A DNA stretch of 64,000 bases, from contig CM051024.1 in NCBI GenBank assembly GCA_027627225.1, positions 39,852,225 to 39,916,224 on the forward strand, in the 5' to 3' direction. Positions 33,770-46,623 of the stretch are shown here, piece after piece. How positions within the stretch are numbered: position 1 is the first letter of the stretch; each line of letters begins with the position of its first letter. The translations under genes and the position numbers were made by a program. A model generated the notes under the pieces. That model was not told the origin of the DNA. It was given only the letters and a program-made list of their open reading frames with translations, and searched no databases. Origin of the DNA: Congeria kusceri (Eukaryota > Mollusca > Bivalvia > Myida > Dreissenidae).

Positions 33770-36700
33770 TCTTAATGTCAGAGGTTTAAACAACTGTAAT
33801 AAAAGGAAAAGTATATTTAAATGGTTTAAAGATAATAATTACACTGTGTGTTTACTTCAAGAAACACATGTTTGTGAACTAACAAAAATTAAATGGCAAT
33901 CAGAATGGAGTGGAATAAGTTTTTATAGTGGGAAAAAATCAAATAGTGAGCGTTTAGGAATTTTAATTAAAAATAAGGATAACATAAGCATAGGTGATTT
34001 AAAAAAAATATTTCCAGGCAGATTATGTACAATTGATGTTAATATCAAGATTTAGACTTAGCGCCCATACATTGGAAATTGAGACTGGTAGATATAATAA
34101 CATACCTAGAGATGAACGCAAATGTAAACTATGTAATGCAAACACTGTTGAATCCGAATATCATTTCTTTCTAACTTGCTCAATCTACAAAGATCTTCGA
34201 ACAAAATATTGTATTCGATCCAACTGGCCAAATTTAGTAAAATTTAAAAACATTCTCTCTTGTCAAAATACTACAGTCATTAACAATGTTGCCAGATTCA
34301 TTACCGATGCTATGAAACTCCGTGAGGAAAAATTACAACTATTTGCTGCTTCTTAATAAATATTGTATGAATCACTAAATATATTGTCTATTTATTGCTT
34401 GTTTGTTCTCACTGCGTTGTTTTAATACATACACTTTTGTACACGATGTTTGAACACTCTTCACTGTAGTTTATGTCTATGTCTATTAACATGATTGTAT
34501 TTGTATTGTACTGATGCACTTTGACTATATGTTGTTTACTTGTATGTTAATGGTCAAAGGCGTTTTGCCGATGTTCCAATAAAAAAACTTGAAACTTGAA
34601 ACTTGAAACTTGATGTTAATATCAACAACCAAGAAATTACTTTAATAAATATATGGACCAAATAATGATGATAAATGTTTTTTCGAACAACTAGGAATGC
34701 ACCTTCTGCAAAATATGGATAAAAACTATATAATAGATGGTGATTTTAATACAATACTGAATCCAAACCTAGACAAGAAGAATGGCAAAAAATACACACA
34801 TATAAACAGTAGAAATAAAATAAACAACACGATTGATTCATGTAACTTGATTGACATATGGCGAGCACTTCATCCAGAACAAAAACGTTTCACTTAGCGT
34901 TCAAATGGAAAACCGGTCATATTTTGTAGACTGGACTACTTTTGTAATTTCTCAAAATAAATGCAACATTATAAATACAGCCAAAATAAAACCAGGATAC
35001 AAAGCGGACCACTCTTTAATTGAAATAGTTATTGGTAACACAATTTAGCAAACAGGACCTGGTTACTTTAAATTAAATAATACCATGCTTTTGAATGAAG
35101 ATTATCAAAATCAAATTAAACAGGAACTACAAACATTAGTAGAAAACAATAAAAATAGTAACCTCAATACCTTATTGGAATTGATAAAAGGGACCATAAG
35201 AAATGTTAATATAAAAATTTTAAACAATTACTAAACAAGAAATAAGGAAAAAGAACAAAACATCATTCAAAATTAGAGTCATTGGAAAATAAATTAAGTA
35301 CAGACAATGACAATGACGAAACAATTATAAAATTATTTAAAGAAACAAAAATAGACCATGATAAAATTATAGAAGAGAAAATAAGCTGTATGCTATATCG
35401 AGCAAGAGCTATACACATTGAACATAATGAAAAAAAATCCAAGTACTTTGCAAATCTTGAAAAAAGACATTACGGAAGTAAAACCATTCATAAGTTAAAA
35501 ATAAATAACATAGAAATCACAGACTTAAATACTATAATACATGAACAGAGAAAGTTTTACTCAAACCTCTAAAGTAAGAAAACTTACTTTGATAAAAATA
35601 AGTTAAATACTACAAAAAAAATGAATGAAATACAAAAAAAAAACTTACAGAAACCGAGAAACAATCATGCGAAGGCTTGCTTACAGAGCATGAATGCCTA
35701 AATGCTTTAAAAGAGATGGATAATAATAAAAGCCCAGGTTCAGACGGTTTGTCAGCGGAATTTTACAAAGTATTTTGGGATGTTATTAAAGCGCACTACC
35801 TCAATTCTATTATCAATTTATTTGTAAATGGACACTTAACTCAACTTCAAAAACAAAGTATTCTTACACTGATTCCAAAACCAGGAATAAACATTGAATC
35901 ACTAAACGATTGGAGACCTTTAAGTTTATTAAATATTGATTGTAAAATAGCAACCAAAACAATAGCAAACAGAATAAAAAAGTAATTTCGTCCATAGTTG
36001 AGTCAAGACAAACTGGAATCATAAAAGGCAGATATATAGGCGAAAATGTAAGGACAATATTTGAAACTATACTTTATCTTAATAATAATAAAAAAAACCA
36101 GGCTTGCTCTTCTTTGCAGAGTATGAAAAAGCATTTGATAGTTTAAATCATGACTTTATGCTACATTGTCTTACACAATTTTATTTTGGACTCGAACTTA
36201 TACAATGTAGTAAATTATTTTACACTGACATAAGCACTATAATTATAAATAATGGGCATTTTTCTTAACCAATCTCTATACAACGAGGTGTAAAACAAGG
36301 TTTTCCCTTGTCAACCACACTTGTTATACTAAGTATAGAAATATTATCAAATGTTATTGAAAAAAAATGAAGATATTAAAGGAACAAAAATAAACGAACA
36401 CGAAATAAAACAACACTTTTTGCACACGATACAACGTATTTTATAGATGGAACGCTTAATTCGTTCTCTGCATTGATACATGCCATTCAACATTTCAGTG
36501 AAATATCTGGGCTTAAACTAAATACACAAAAATCCACAGTAATGCGAGTTGGTTCACTTAAAAATACACAAACTATATTTAACAAATACAAACACTTGTT
36601 TTGGACCTCTGAGGAAGCCAAAACGCTTGGCTTTTACTTTACAAATGATGATGCAAAATATAGCAAAAAAAAAACATTCAACCAACATTACAAGATTTCA

Positions 36701-38000
36701 CAAATTGCTTAAAACAGTGGCAACACAGAAAATTAACACTTCTTGGAAAAGTTACAATTGTTAAGACATTTACCTTACAGAAGATTATGTATTAATTGCC
36801 AATGCATCCCAACCCCAAAATTGATACAATACAGACAATTGTCAAATCTGTATTTCAATTTGTGTGGAATGGGAAACCTGAAAAAATTAGAAGAACAATT
36901 CTTGTTAAACCAATAGAACAGGGTGAACTTAAACTCAGATATTACTGCTTTTATACATGCAAATAAGGTCAGTTGGGTTAAAAAATTAACAGACATAAAT
37001 AACAAAGGACAGTGGAAAATTTTATATCAGAAAGAACTCAATAAATATGGTGGAAACCTTGTTTCGAATGTCCACTTAAAGAAAAACATATTGTTTCTAA
37101 CTTTAACAATGAATTCCACAGAGATATCCTTGTATCGTGGAATAAAGTTATATGTAATGAAAAAGCAGGACAGATAAATAAAACGATTATATGGAATAAC
37201 TCAACAATACAACTAAATAATCAACATACCTTTTTTTACCTAAATTGGTTTAATAGAGGCATTAAATTTCTAGAACATCTATTTGACTTCAGGACAAAAT
37301 CATATTATACATTTGAAGCATTTATATCCCTGTATGATATACCTACAACCGATTATCTAACATATTAAACACTGATTAATAGTATACCAAAACTAACAAA
37401 AACAACTATCTGAAACATACTTTTTTAATTTAAGTAACAGCACGTTACTTGAAAAGGTGCAAAAAACAAGCACAGTGTGTAAATACTTATATAATCTTCA
37501 ACAAACTTTTGATGAAAATAAAACCTAACAGCAACAGAAATGGGAAAGCATAATGACTTCCTATAATCAAAGTATTGACTGGAAATTACATATTTTATAC
37601 CATTTAAAGCCACTAAAGATAATAATTTACGCAACTTTCAGTATAAGATTCTACATTGTATATTACCCACTAATGCATACCTGTACAAGTGTAAGCTAAC
37701 AGCTTCTAATCTTTGTACATTTTGTGCAAGTAATAAAGAAACTATTACACATGTTTGATTTGAATGTAATATTGTAATGTAATATGGCGGGACCTCACAA
37801 TGTATTTAAGCATTAAAGAATTACATATTGATCTAAATGTAAAAGATATTGTCCTTGGAACACAAAAAGTGGCGCTAATAATTCAGTTATAAACTATATA
37901 CTCATTCTTATGACGTCATATATAGTTATTTATCAGAATGAACGTAAATTTAGAAGAGCAGATTGCTTTTGAAAATAAATAAATTGATCTGCATTATAAA
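33770..38000 (+). pseudogene. Retrotransposon ORF2 remnant (endonuclease and reverse transcriptase)
   Basis: The endonuclease start CSLNVRGLNNCNKRKSIF and LLQETH at 33765-33870 is interrupted by the nested element. It resumes with INIYGPNND and IIDGDFNTIL (34640-34750). Reverse transcriptase blocks are NNKSPGSDGLSAEFYKVFW (35725-35785), LIPKPG, WRPLSLLN (35870-35935), AEYEKAFDSLNHDF (36118-36160) and RGVKQGFPLS (36285-36312). The catalytic box reads FAHDT near 36423 in place of F/YADD, so the enzyme is dead even apart from the frame breaks. Confidence 0.8.
34049..34609 (+). mobile_element. 5'-truncated non-LTR element nested in ORF2, with 16-bp TSD
   Basis: The insert encodes only the end of a retrotransposon protein (RFRLSAHTLEIETGRYNNIP, then CKLCN...EYHFFLTC, a zinc-knuckle C terminus) with a stop at 34354-34356. 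It then has a 3' UTR and a tail of (aaacttg)n repeats. ttgatgttaatatcaa occurs at 34033-34048 and 34610-34625. Removing the insert and one copy restores the host reading IDVNINNQEIT. The zinc-knuckle end is related in layout to the element at 14.1-17.8 kb. Confidence 0.9.
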
Positions 38001-38034
38001 AAATGGCCGAAATTTGCACATCTTAATACTTCGA

Positions 38035-41000
38035 AGTGAATCTTGCCTATTTTGTCTTTTGTTCCCCTTTTTTTCTCCGGATTTTTGTTTTGTTTTTTCT
38101 TGATTTTTTTTTAGCATACCTTAGAGAAGCTCTTGTGTATTTGCGCCCGCACATGTGCCTTTCCATAGCAATCTTCCATTTTGAAGACAATAAATCAAAC
38201 ATTTCATGTCTATTTAAGGGAACACCTTTCCTTTTTATTATCCTCTTTCCTTTTTACTTGTTGTATCTCACTTTTTTATTTCTAGCATCATCTCAAAACT
38301 AAAAATTGAAACGATTATTTTCTAGAAACAATTTATTACACAAAATGCACATAAATGAATGTAGTATAATTACTGATCTTAGTGTATTAATATTGTATAT
38401 ATGCACAACTTGTACTTTCATATATCGACATTGTGTAATGTAGATGTATGTTGAAAAGTTAATAATAAAAAAAAGAAATATGAAAAACCTCAAAACATTT
38501 ACCTGCGTATTAATAAAATAAAGGTTATTTTAATTATTACAGAATACACGTAGCTACATGCACATGTATATCGCTTGTGCGCATTAAATAATATGTACTT
38601 TCACGTAGTTTGTGAAAAAAGCAACGCAAATACCACAAGAAGTTCTCTGAAGACTAGATATTTTGTTTGTACAATACCATTATATGGACTGCATGATACT
38701 CTTTTATTGTAGTACATGTCATATTAAACACAACCTGCTGCAACCAGGTGAAGTTACAGTAGATTGTTATGCTAGTAAGCTAAGTATTCCAGTTTACAAT
38801 TGTATATTGGCGATGTTTGTCGTAAAATGTTTTCCAATAAATAGATAGATACACAGCGAAAGATTGATGTTTATTTTATCTTTATGAGGCCATAGATAAT
38901 TTTATGCTCATAGCGTGCGTCTACATCTACCTTTTGAAACGGGTCCGTACTTTGTTCAGCTGTATAAATGGTAAAATACAAATGTATATGCAATTTGAAT
39001 TATTCTTAATCCAACATATCAACAAACCTTAATCTCGTCAAGTTAACAAGGAGAGGCCAAACTGGTTTATGTACAAGTGTATTGCAGTCATAACAAGCCC
39101 TTTAAACTCATTAAATTTATCTCCACTCAAACACGATTGTAAGCACGTTTCCACAGAGGTCAATCATACGCAAATTAATCATCAATTGTATCCATCATTT
39201 TACTTTAATATCACGTGATTAACGGTTAACCTATTTTACACCAAAAAGCACTTGGTAAAGCTTATAACCTGTTTGTGTTATTTGATGAATGGTTATTAAT
39301 CCGTTGTCAATAGTTAGGGAGGAGTTTAAATTGTTAGAGGCAAAAACTCGCATTAAAGGGAATTCGCATTAAGGATCACATTCAGATGACCTTTTCCGGA
39401 GCCAATCAAAGTGCTGCCTTTTTCTGTGTTTTGAACGTGTACGGAGTGGGGAGAAAAACACTTTCTTAACCAGGGTTTCCCCCAGGACAATATGGCGTGT
39501 CGCTAGTGACATTCCTTTGTAATCTGGGGTGGTCTTGCGACATCCCATAATTGCAGCGACATGCCTTAATCAGACATGTCATAAATATAAACCAATAAAC
39601 TGTGAAAACATTGTTTATTATCTACACGTGTGGCTTGCTTGTCAAAGATAATCGATAAGAGGAGGCGGTTCTCGATTGCCAGAGTTAATCGACTAAATTA
39701 CCGGGTAGGTAAGATAGCATGTGGAGCGTTAATCGATACTTGAATGCACTTTAATTAGCACATACTGTATGCGGCTCTTTTTATCTGAAAACTGTGAAAA
39801 CAAAAACGTTTGTAGTTTATACAATTAGCGACATGAATAAAATGTTTAAACGATTTTTTTTCTTTTCATTACATTAATTACTATCGCACCTTTTAAAATT
39901 TATCATGGGATTTGAGCAAATTTAGCTTTTTTATGATTTTCATTAATCAGTAAAATGTCGAACGAAAGGCAGGGTAAAGACGTCCCAGCGTAGTGGTCTA
40001 AACAACGAAATCCACGCAGCTCTACTCATGATATCTATGGAAGGAGAAACGACAGAGCAGTTCCCTTATGACGTGACCGTGTCGCAGTGGGCCAAGTGTA
40101 GAAACCGTCGTCTGGATGTTTGATATCATTGAAATTTGAACCGTATCAGTAGTTAGTTAACGATTCTGTATGAAACATTGCATTTATGTATGAACGTATT
40201 TACTCCAAGACCATTAAATACTATGAATCAAGTGTTCATTGTTTTTGTTTATATTTTGTTTTGCAATATATTAGTGTACACACCTTTAAGTATACGCCAA
40301 ATTGCACCAATAACGTTACTCAAACGTAAAATTTTCTAACAACGTAGGGAGGGGACACTCCTCCCAAGCCCACTCCGTCTCGGCCCGACATCTCTTAAAA
40401 TATTCCTGGGGCAAATCCTGTTCTTAACGTTTCGGATTTGCATAATTATATACCTTCAACGAAATAAGAATGACCTATATGTAGACACGTTCAATGTTAT
40501 TGTAATTGTAAACATAGTATTTAACTTAAGGTCTGCAATGTGTGTAGCTTATTAAAGCTCTTGTCTTTTAGTACCGGAATATTCTTCGTACACATGGAAA
40601 TTCAACATACTTAATTTACACACTGTATCTTAACACATGGAAAGTGATAATAGTTCTATAATGTAGATCGTAAACAACATTTAGTTAGTCAAGGTCAGCT
40701 AGTCCTCATTAGATCACCAGCATAGTTGCCCTATTTACTTTGTCATTAAGATCATATTACGCGTGGTTGTTGAGGCATGGTATGATATAGCAAAATCAAT
40801 TTACACTAGCTCTTTGTCTTTATTCCGTTCCTGATTTACTGAAATAGAATGGGAAACCTATCGATATCAAAACGAATAAGAAATCTGGTTTAAGGACAAG
40901 TGTAAGCAATGCCAGTCAACTTGAATCTGAAGGATCTACCTATGTGCCGCCTATGCTCCTCCTATGCTGTCTTTTTATTGGTAATGTGATATATGTTTCA

Positions 41001-41968
41001 ATAAGGTAAACAACACCCATAACAAATATACACACCGCAAGGAGTGTATGGCCACCGCCTTTTTGTATCAATTACTGGCATGGACTCTTACAAAATGACG
41101 TTACTTTCTCTTACTCACCGTCAATCTCCTTCAGATATCTATTTTCTGGCGCATGAATGGTCACTGCGCTGTCGATCTACGTTCGTCAATCCGCCAAATC
41201 CACTAAACAGGTTGAAACGCACATTATTTAACTGTCTTATTCGTTCAATATGGTAGAATGAGATTTTCACAGTTCAATCTTGTCCTTGATATGTTCATAT
41301 AAAGTGAAATACCGCTATTATTTGTTATAATGTCTTCAAACCAAGATTGCCATGCTTCGATTCTGGTCCGGATGCTCGAGACTTGGGTTCTTGGTTATCG
41401 GTTACTTAAGCTTGTTTAGATTCAAACATATGCTTGGAATACTTCGCATCATGAATGCGTGGAATATTCCGCATCATGAATGCTATCAAAACGAAAATGC
41501 AAAATTTCATTTCTCTGCATTCCTTCTTACCTTTATTCACACGTGCCTTCCTTTCTTTAGTTATATTTGATATCAATACTTTTCAACCAAAAAACATTTT
41601 AATGAACAACTTATTTTTAGATTTAAACATAATTTATTTGACTTTTTTAGCGATCTCGTAGTGGAGGATAATGAGCGGAAAATAGTATTAGATTTTGGAA
41701 TAGATCTATTAGCGATCAATAAACCGTATTATGTTACAGCATATATGCCAATTTTGTCAAATGATAGTACTTACTATTCCTATTCAAGGCCACACGTGGC
41801 CTCATATTTTGAAATGGTATAATCACTGTTACGCGTCTTGTAATAAATCCAAACCTAAATAAACATATTTCTAAAGAAGGAACGAAAGCGCCAGATCAGA
41901 TAAAGGTTTGCTTTCTGATCCGATTGTTTCAAATGTCAAAAATAATTAAATGTGATCTTGATAAGCTT
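38035..41968. other. Intergenic DNA, no gene found
   Basis: Non-coding on both strands. One dispersed repeat fragment at 39365-39420 (cgcattaaggatcacattca, gccaatcaaagtg) recurs at 63841-63895. Short open frames here lack any coding character. Confidence 0.6.
39365..39420. repeat. Dispersed repeat fragment, second copy at 63841-63895
   Basis: Shares cgcatta-gg-tcac-tt-agatgacctttt and aggagccaatcaaa with 63841-63895, in the same orientation. Function and full extent unknown. Confidence 0.7.
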
Positions 41969-42307
41969 CTGGCACCGTGTTCACGAAATCCTGATTTTCT
42001 GGTTTAAGTTGAGCCTGATCCTGAATTTTCAAGATCAGGCTGAAAAATGCGTTCACAAAAAAAATATTTGTCAAATATAACACTAATGATAAAATATACA
42101 TTTTAAATAATTATAAACTCTTCTCAATGCAGATTTACTGTCTGATATGAAAATTCTTACCAAAACCTACACGAAATCATTTTATTTTTCTAGAATATTT
42201 TGTTTTCAAATTTAAATATTTTGCGATTTCGCACATTTGCGCTTGACCCTGATGAGCTAAGACTGATCTTGATCCTGCGGTTAACCCTTTGTGAACACGG
42301 GGCCTGG
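41969..42307. mobile_element. MITE-like element with about 20-bp inverted ends
   Basis: The left end ctggcaccgtgttcacgaaa and the right end tttgtgaacacggggcctgg are imperfect inverted copies. The interior is non-coding and contains a second inverted pair around cctgatcctgaattttcaag and gatcaggctg. Such ends are typical of DNA-transposon MITEs, but the superfamily is not assigned. Confidence 0.6.
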
Positions 42308-44016
42308 AGACTTTGGTGTCTCAAATGATATTTTCGTCGATTGTTAAGTATGATCATTACATATTAAATATAGATATATGTTCAACTTACGAAACCAAAA
42401 TTTTGTTCAAAATAAATCTGCAATCTCCCAATAATCGTCTTCCAAAAAAACTTCCAAATCTGAAAGGTTTTAACTCGTGGTTGCAGTGGTCACTGAGAAG
42501 AGTACCAATGGGAAGTAACCACTGCGAGGATTTTGGACAGATAGAGTAAACGCTTACACATGGAATGGTTCTCGTGTTTTGTAGCAGCATTTAAAAGGAC
42601 TATGTCTACGAAGCGGTCCCAAAGGGCAACTACAGCAAACCATCTGCAATTTATTAATATTGACATAAAAAAAATTAACTAATGAACATATACGGGAAAA
42701 AGAGTTCATACATTCTGAGAAAGAAATGTCGTTATATTATTTAGGTCGTTTTTGTTTGGCTCTTTTCTCGTGTACCAATTGTTTGCAGATAAAGTTTCAC
42801 AAGTCAGCGCAATTGGTTTGACCGCAACGTCGCCTCAACGACCTCAGCAGACATAAGCAAAATCACTAAAATTGATGCGGCGTCAGTGCGGCAATTACTC
42901 GTTGTGCGGTCAGCGTGCGGTCAACCTCTCCTAACGGTTTAAACTTCTAATTTGCTAGCCGAGAAACCGCACACGAACGGTGCAATTGCAAAAGTCGTAC
43001 AAATCCTTTACGATAAATGTTTTGGCACCGCAAGAATGCATGATAAGTGCGGAGTTCGCACGTCCACAACATATTTGGTATACATATATGAGATTATTTG
43101 CAAAGTGTTTCGCATTATCGTATCATTTTCCAAATTGACTGGTTTCACGCATGTCGGAATGATATAGCTACTTGGAAAAAAAACATTAAATACATATTAG
43201 TGCACGTGTAATAAAAAATATATTTAATGTACATGTCATGTTAAAAGTCGTTAATGACTCTAAATGACTCTAAAACCTGTAGGATTTTTTATGACATAAA
43301 ATGTATTTTTATTGCTGCAAAATATACCATCTCTCTCTTCGATCGTTCAACATACGATAATGTTGCGGTGGTTTCTTGGCAAAATTAAACACACACCACA
43401 ATTGTACGGTACACGACAGACCCACGAAAAGCCCGAGATTCACATATCCAGGTGTGGTCCGCCATAGATGCAAATGTATGGCAGCTGTGCGGGACAACAC
43501 GATGCCCGAAAGGTTACCGCACGATGCCCGAGCTTAAAACGCATGCTTTAATTATGTGGCCTCAAAACCGTGCGCCCGATCTGCAGCGACCACAGAACAA
43601 TAGCAAAACTGTGAGCTGTTCGTACGCACGTGCGGTCAATGTATGGGCACTGTGCGGTCAACGCACGTCGGCAATTTAAGTATTACCGAGGTATCCGTAA
43701 GGTTTCCAAAGGTGCGCTGTTACTAGGTTGGCAAGTTTGAAGCTTAAGCAGTACTCTCACTAAAATGTCCGCCTGATATCTTTATGGTGTCCGCACGATA
43801 TGCGATTGTCGCATACATGGTCGCCACGTCAATATAATGTCTACATCGGTCGTTATGGCGACATTGTGCATTGTGGTCGAAATATAATACTCACGGGCGC
43901 CATGGGTTCACTGTGCGTATTTGACAAGTGTTCAGTGTTTAGATTATGTACGCTGTACAAATCTAAAAACAATCTAAAACAATATGTGTCATGATTTGTC
44001 TCTTGTCCATTGCTAG
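42308..44016. other. Intergenic or intronic DNA upstream of the second gene copy
   Basis: No exon recognised. The words gtgcggtcaac and related GC-rich variants recur near 42800-42930 and 43600-43680, suggesting an old repeat. This could be an intron of the degenerate copy, whose 5' exons are not found in the window. Confidence 0.4.
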
Positions 44017-44167
44017 CGTGTACCGGCTTCACAAATAGCCGCGGGGTGACGTCATTGCACGAGAACACCGACCATCATATCACCATATGGTGGTCCGTGC
44101 AGGCAACTTGTGATTACACGTACGACTGCTCTACAACGTGCAACACACTATGCGGATACTATTTTTG
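44017..44167 (+). pseudogene. Copy 2, c-type exon
   Basis: Acceptor attgctag, donor gtaaga. TSLHENTDHHITIWWSVQAT matches the c-exon opening, followed by C-x5-C-x3-C-x3-C. It is open in itself. It ends in phase 2 where gene 1 c exons end in phase 1, and no correctly phased partner was found downstream. Confidence 0.65.
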
Positions 44168-44170
44168 GTA

Positions 44171-44298
44171 AGACTGTAGCAACTATGTGTAAGTAGTTAT
44201 ACAGACTGTAGCAACTGTGTGTACGTAGTTATACAGACAGTAGCAACTGTGTGTAAGTAGTTATAGAGACTGTAGCAACTGTGTGTAAGTAGTTATTC
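44171..44298. repeat. 32-bp minisatellite, 4 copies, starting at the exon donor
   Basis: Four units of agactgtagcaactgtgtgt plus aagtagttatac begin within the donor sequence of the preceding exon and contain gtaagt words. Confidence 0.85.
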
Positions 44299-44414
44299 AA
44301 CTTTAAACTCAAGTCAAATACAAATTATTCTAAGAAAACTTAAATTAGTTGTTCTGGCATTATGTTTTATTTTATGTGTTTTTTAATATGAATGTTATTC
44401 TTAATGGTTATCTT

Positions 44415-45077
44415 ACAGCTACGGTGGCATAGATGTGACATGTGCATGTTTTTATTTATGTCGTTCCCACGACATATTAAGTCGTGGGAACGATATCTTA
44501 TCTCGTGGGAACGAGATCTTTTATCGTGGGAACGACATAATTATGTCGTGGTAACGAGTTATTTTTGTCGAGGGAACGACTTAATGAACCAATCAAATTC
44601 CATCTTGCTCTCGCAGAAGAAAAACAATTTATTTATATCTTAATCCAGCATTGAAATACGATATTTATGTAAGCGTCTCTTGTATCAGCCATTTTGAAAC
44701 ATGCTTTTAAACAACGTGTATTCTGATTGGTTAATTATGTCGTTACCACGAGTTAATTATCTCGTTCACACGACTTAATATGTCGTTCCCACGAGATATT
44801 TTTTCTCGTTCCCAAGAGAAAAGATCTCGTTCCCACGACTTAATATGTCGTTACCACGTGTTAATTATCTCGCTCCCACGACTTAATATGTCGTTACCAC
44901 GTGTTAATTATCTCGCTCCCACGACTTAATATGTCGTTACTACGACATAATTATGTCGTTCCCCCGAGATAAGATCTCGTTCTCACTACATAAGATCTCG
45001 TTCCCACGACTTAATATGTCGAGGGAACGACATAAATAAAAACATGCACATGTCACATCTCTTCCACCGTATACAGC
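44415..45077. mobile_element. Large palindromic fold-back element
   Basis: The left arm acggtggcatagatgtgaca continues through tgtgcatgtttttatttatgtc. The right arm at 45020-45077 is its near-perfect reverse complement. Both arms lead into many inverted copies of tcgtgggaacgac/gtcgttcccacga, with direct repeats of acttaatatgtcgttaccac near 44850-44940. No open frame of transposase type. Confidence 0.85.
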
Positions 45078-46499
45078 GCCTTATGTGTGCCTTTCAATAT
45101 GTTTAGCTTGCCTATCTGTCCTATTTCAACATAGTTCAGAAATATAGCAGATGTATATCGCTATTTGTGTGGTTTTAAACTAGCTGCTAAAAAGTGGTAT
45201 CGGTGTCGTGAATACATTTGGCCTGTGCTGGTATTTATTAAGAAGTTTAGTAAAACAATAAAAAAAGAACCTCCTCTAATTTTCTCTAATTTTCGATTGT
45301 ATTTTCTGACAAAGGAATGTATTTTGTTGAAGATTTTGACACAAAAGTTGCGAGATTATTCCAAGGTAAATTAATATTTCAAATTTTGTCATGCACATAG
45401 CTTCCAAAGCATAGTGTTTTAAACAAAAATTTAAATTTGTGACATTTTCAAATTAAGGTAAGAATGGCTAAAGAATCTTTATAAATATAGGCACTGAGCA
45501 CCATATTAACAAAGCTCATTACGTTCATTGAAAGCCAAAAGGTCCTATCAGCATATGTGCAAAGAAATTTGTTTTCGTAAATCATAAAATTACTTAAGTC
45601 TGTGGTTGTTTCATGTCAGATCTATTGTGTATCACATCGTTTTATTTTGGTAAAGGATTCACGTATGCCTCTTATTGCTTTCATATTTCAAATATAAAAT
45701 ATTGATTATCACGTGGAAAGATAGTGTGTAGGAGTGGATCTATTCAGCATATCGAAGAACTGTTTTAATAAACAATAAACTGACATGTTTATATAAATAA
45801 TTATTATAACTAGTAAGAATTCACTCAATTTTGATGTTGAAATCGACATAAAACTTATGTTAATTAATGACATTAAGTCCCTATACAGTATATAAATTTA
45901 TATCCATGATTTACGCATAAAATTGTATCTGCTATTAATACGTGTAACAAGTCAAAGGGACCTGCTCGCATAATTGAAAAAAAAAAACAATTTACCAATT
46001 TTTTTGGGTCACATATTACACAAATAATAGAATATTGTGTAATTTGGAGAAGCGAAATAGCACTGCTGACTAGGAAATATATTGGATATAACGTTTCGTT
46101 AATAAGAAATCATCACATACAATTGATAAGATTATAAAGCGTTTGTAACGCGAAAAGAATAATTTGGAATATTTCTGTTCTTTCTTTTTGGAATTGTTAA
46201 TAACATGTGACTCACTTACATTAAGTAAAACAAAAACAGGATTATAAGTCAGTTTGGCCGAGTGGTTAAAACGTCAGTCTTTTGATTCGAAAGTCGTAGG
46301 GTTGATTAGTTGTCGTAGGCAACCTTTTTTTTTCTTTTATATGCTTTTCTTGATATAAGCTCTTTAGTTTGGATGCTTGAAATAGTCAACGTCATACGTT
46401 TAACGACATGTTTCAAAAAAAGCAACTGTGAATAAGTCCCTTTAAGGCATTTAATCATAGTTTTATTTAGCGACGAACCATTGGTGTTTTTGGTTTTTT
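45078..46499. other. Non-coding, AT-rich, with a tRNA-like stretch
   Basis: Nothing coding recognised. A tRNA-like segment lies at 46248-46323. Confidence 0.5.
46248..46323 (+). pseudogene. tRNA-like sequence (Ser/Leu type), probably pseudogene or SINE head
   Basis: gtcagtttggccgagtggtt has the A-box and D-arm of a class II tRNA, and a T-run follows at 46325. The B-box region (gggttgattag) is degenerate and the anticodon stem does not pair well. A working tRNA is therefore unlikely. Confidence 0.35.
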
Positions 46500-46623
46500 G
46501 GGAAAATCGAAATTCCTGTTACCTATGACTGGTGTCCCGGAACATGCATCAGAACATGCACAGGATCGAAGTCATGTGACGTGACTAATTTGTACGATTC
46601 AAATGGATATCTAGAAATAAGTG
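46500..46623 (+). pseudogene. Copy 2, partial c-type exon
   Basis: Open stretch KIEIPVTYDWCPGTCIRTC followed by SCDVTNLYDSNG and donor gtaaga. The Cys layout and SNG end resemble the 3' half of c exons. No correctly placed acceptor or LHENT opening is present, so the 5' half is lost. Confidence 0.45.

Larger units (their letters stand above)
29869..38030 (+). mobile_element. L1/Tx1-like non-LTR retrotransposon, heavily decayed
   Basis: Two-ORF architecture on the + strand. ORF1-like protein (about 29869-30900) has a coiled-coil stretch; ORF2 (about 33770-38000) has endonuclease and reverse transcriptase. Both ORFs are broken by stops and frameshifts. The C-terminal block NLRNFQYKILHCILPTNAYL followed by a Cys-rich CTFCASNKETITHV is typical of L1/Tx1 elements. 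The 2.8-kb space between the ORFs is unusually long and may contain other insertions. ORF2 is split by a younger element at 34049-34609. Confidence 0.75.

Noticed and set aside
34033..34356. Complete small gene starting at the ATG at 34033
   Set aside because: The ATG lies in the target-site duplication. The coding part is the truncated end of a retrotransposon protein joined to host sequence by insertion.
43452..43994. Coding exons in the 43.4-44.0 kb open frames
   Set aside because: No splice sites with fitting phase, no similarity to any cadherin exon type, and the sequence is made of short repeated GC-rich words.
46248..46323. Functional tRNA-Ser or tRNA-Leu gene
   Set aside because: The A-box is good, but the B-box and anticodon stem are degenerate, so I list it only as a tRNA-like relic.
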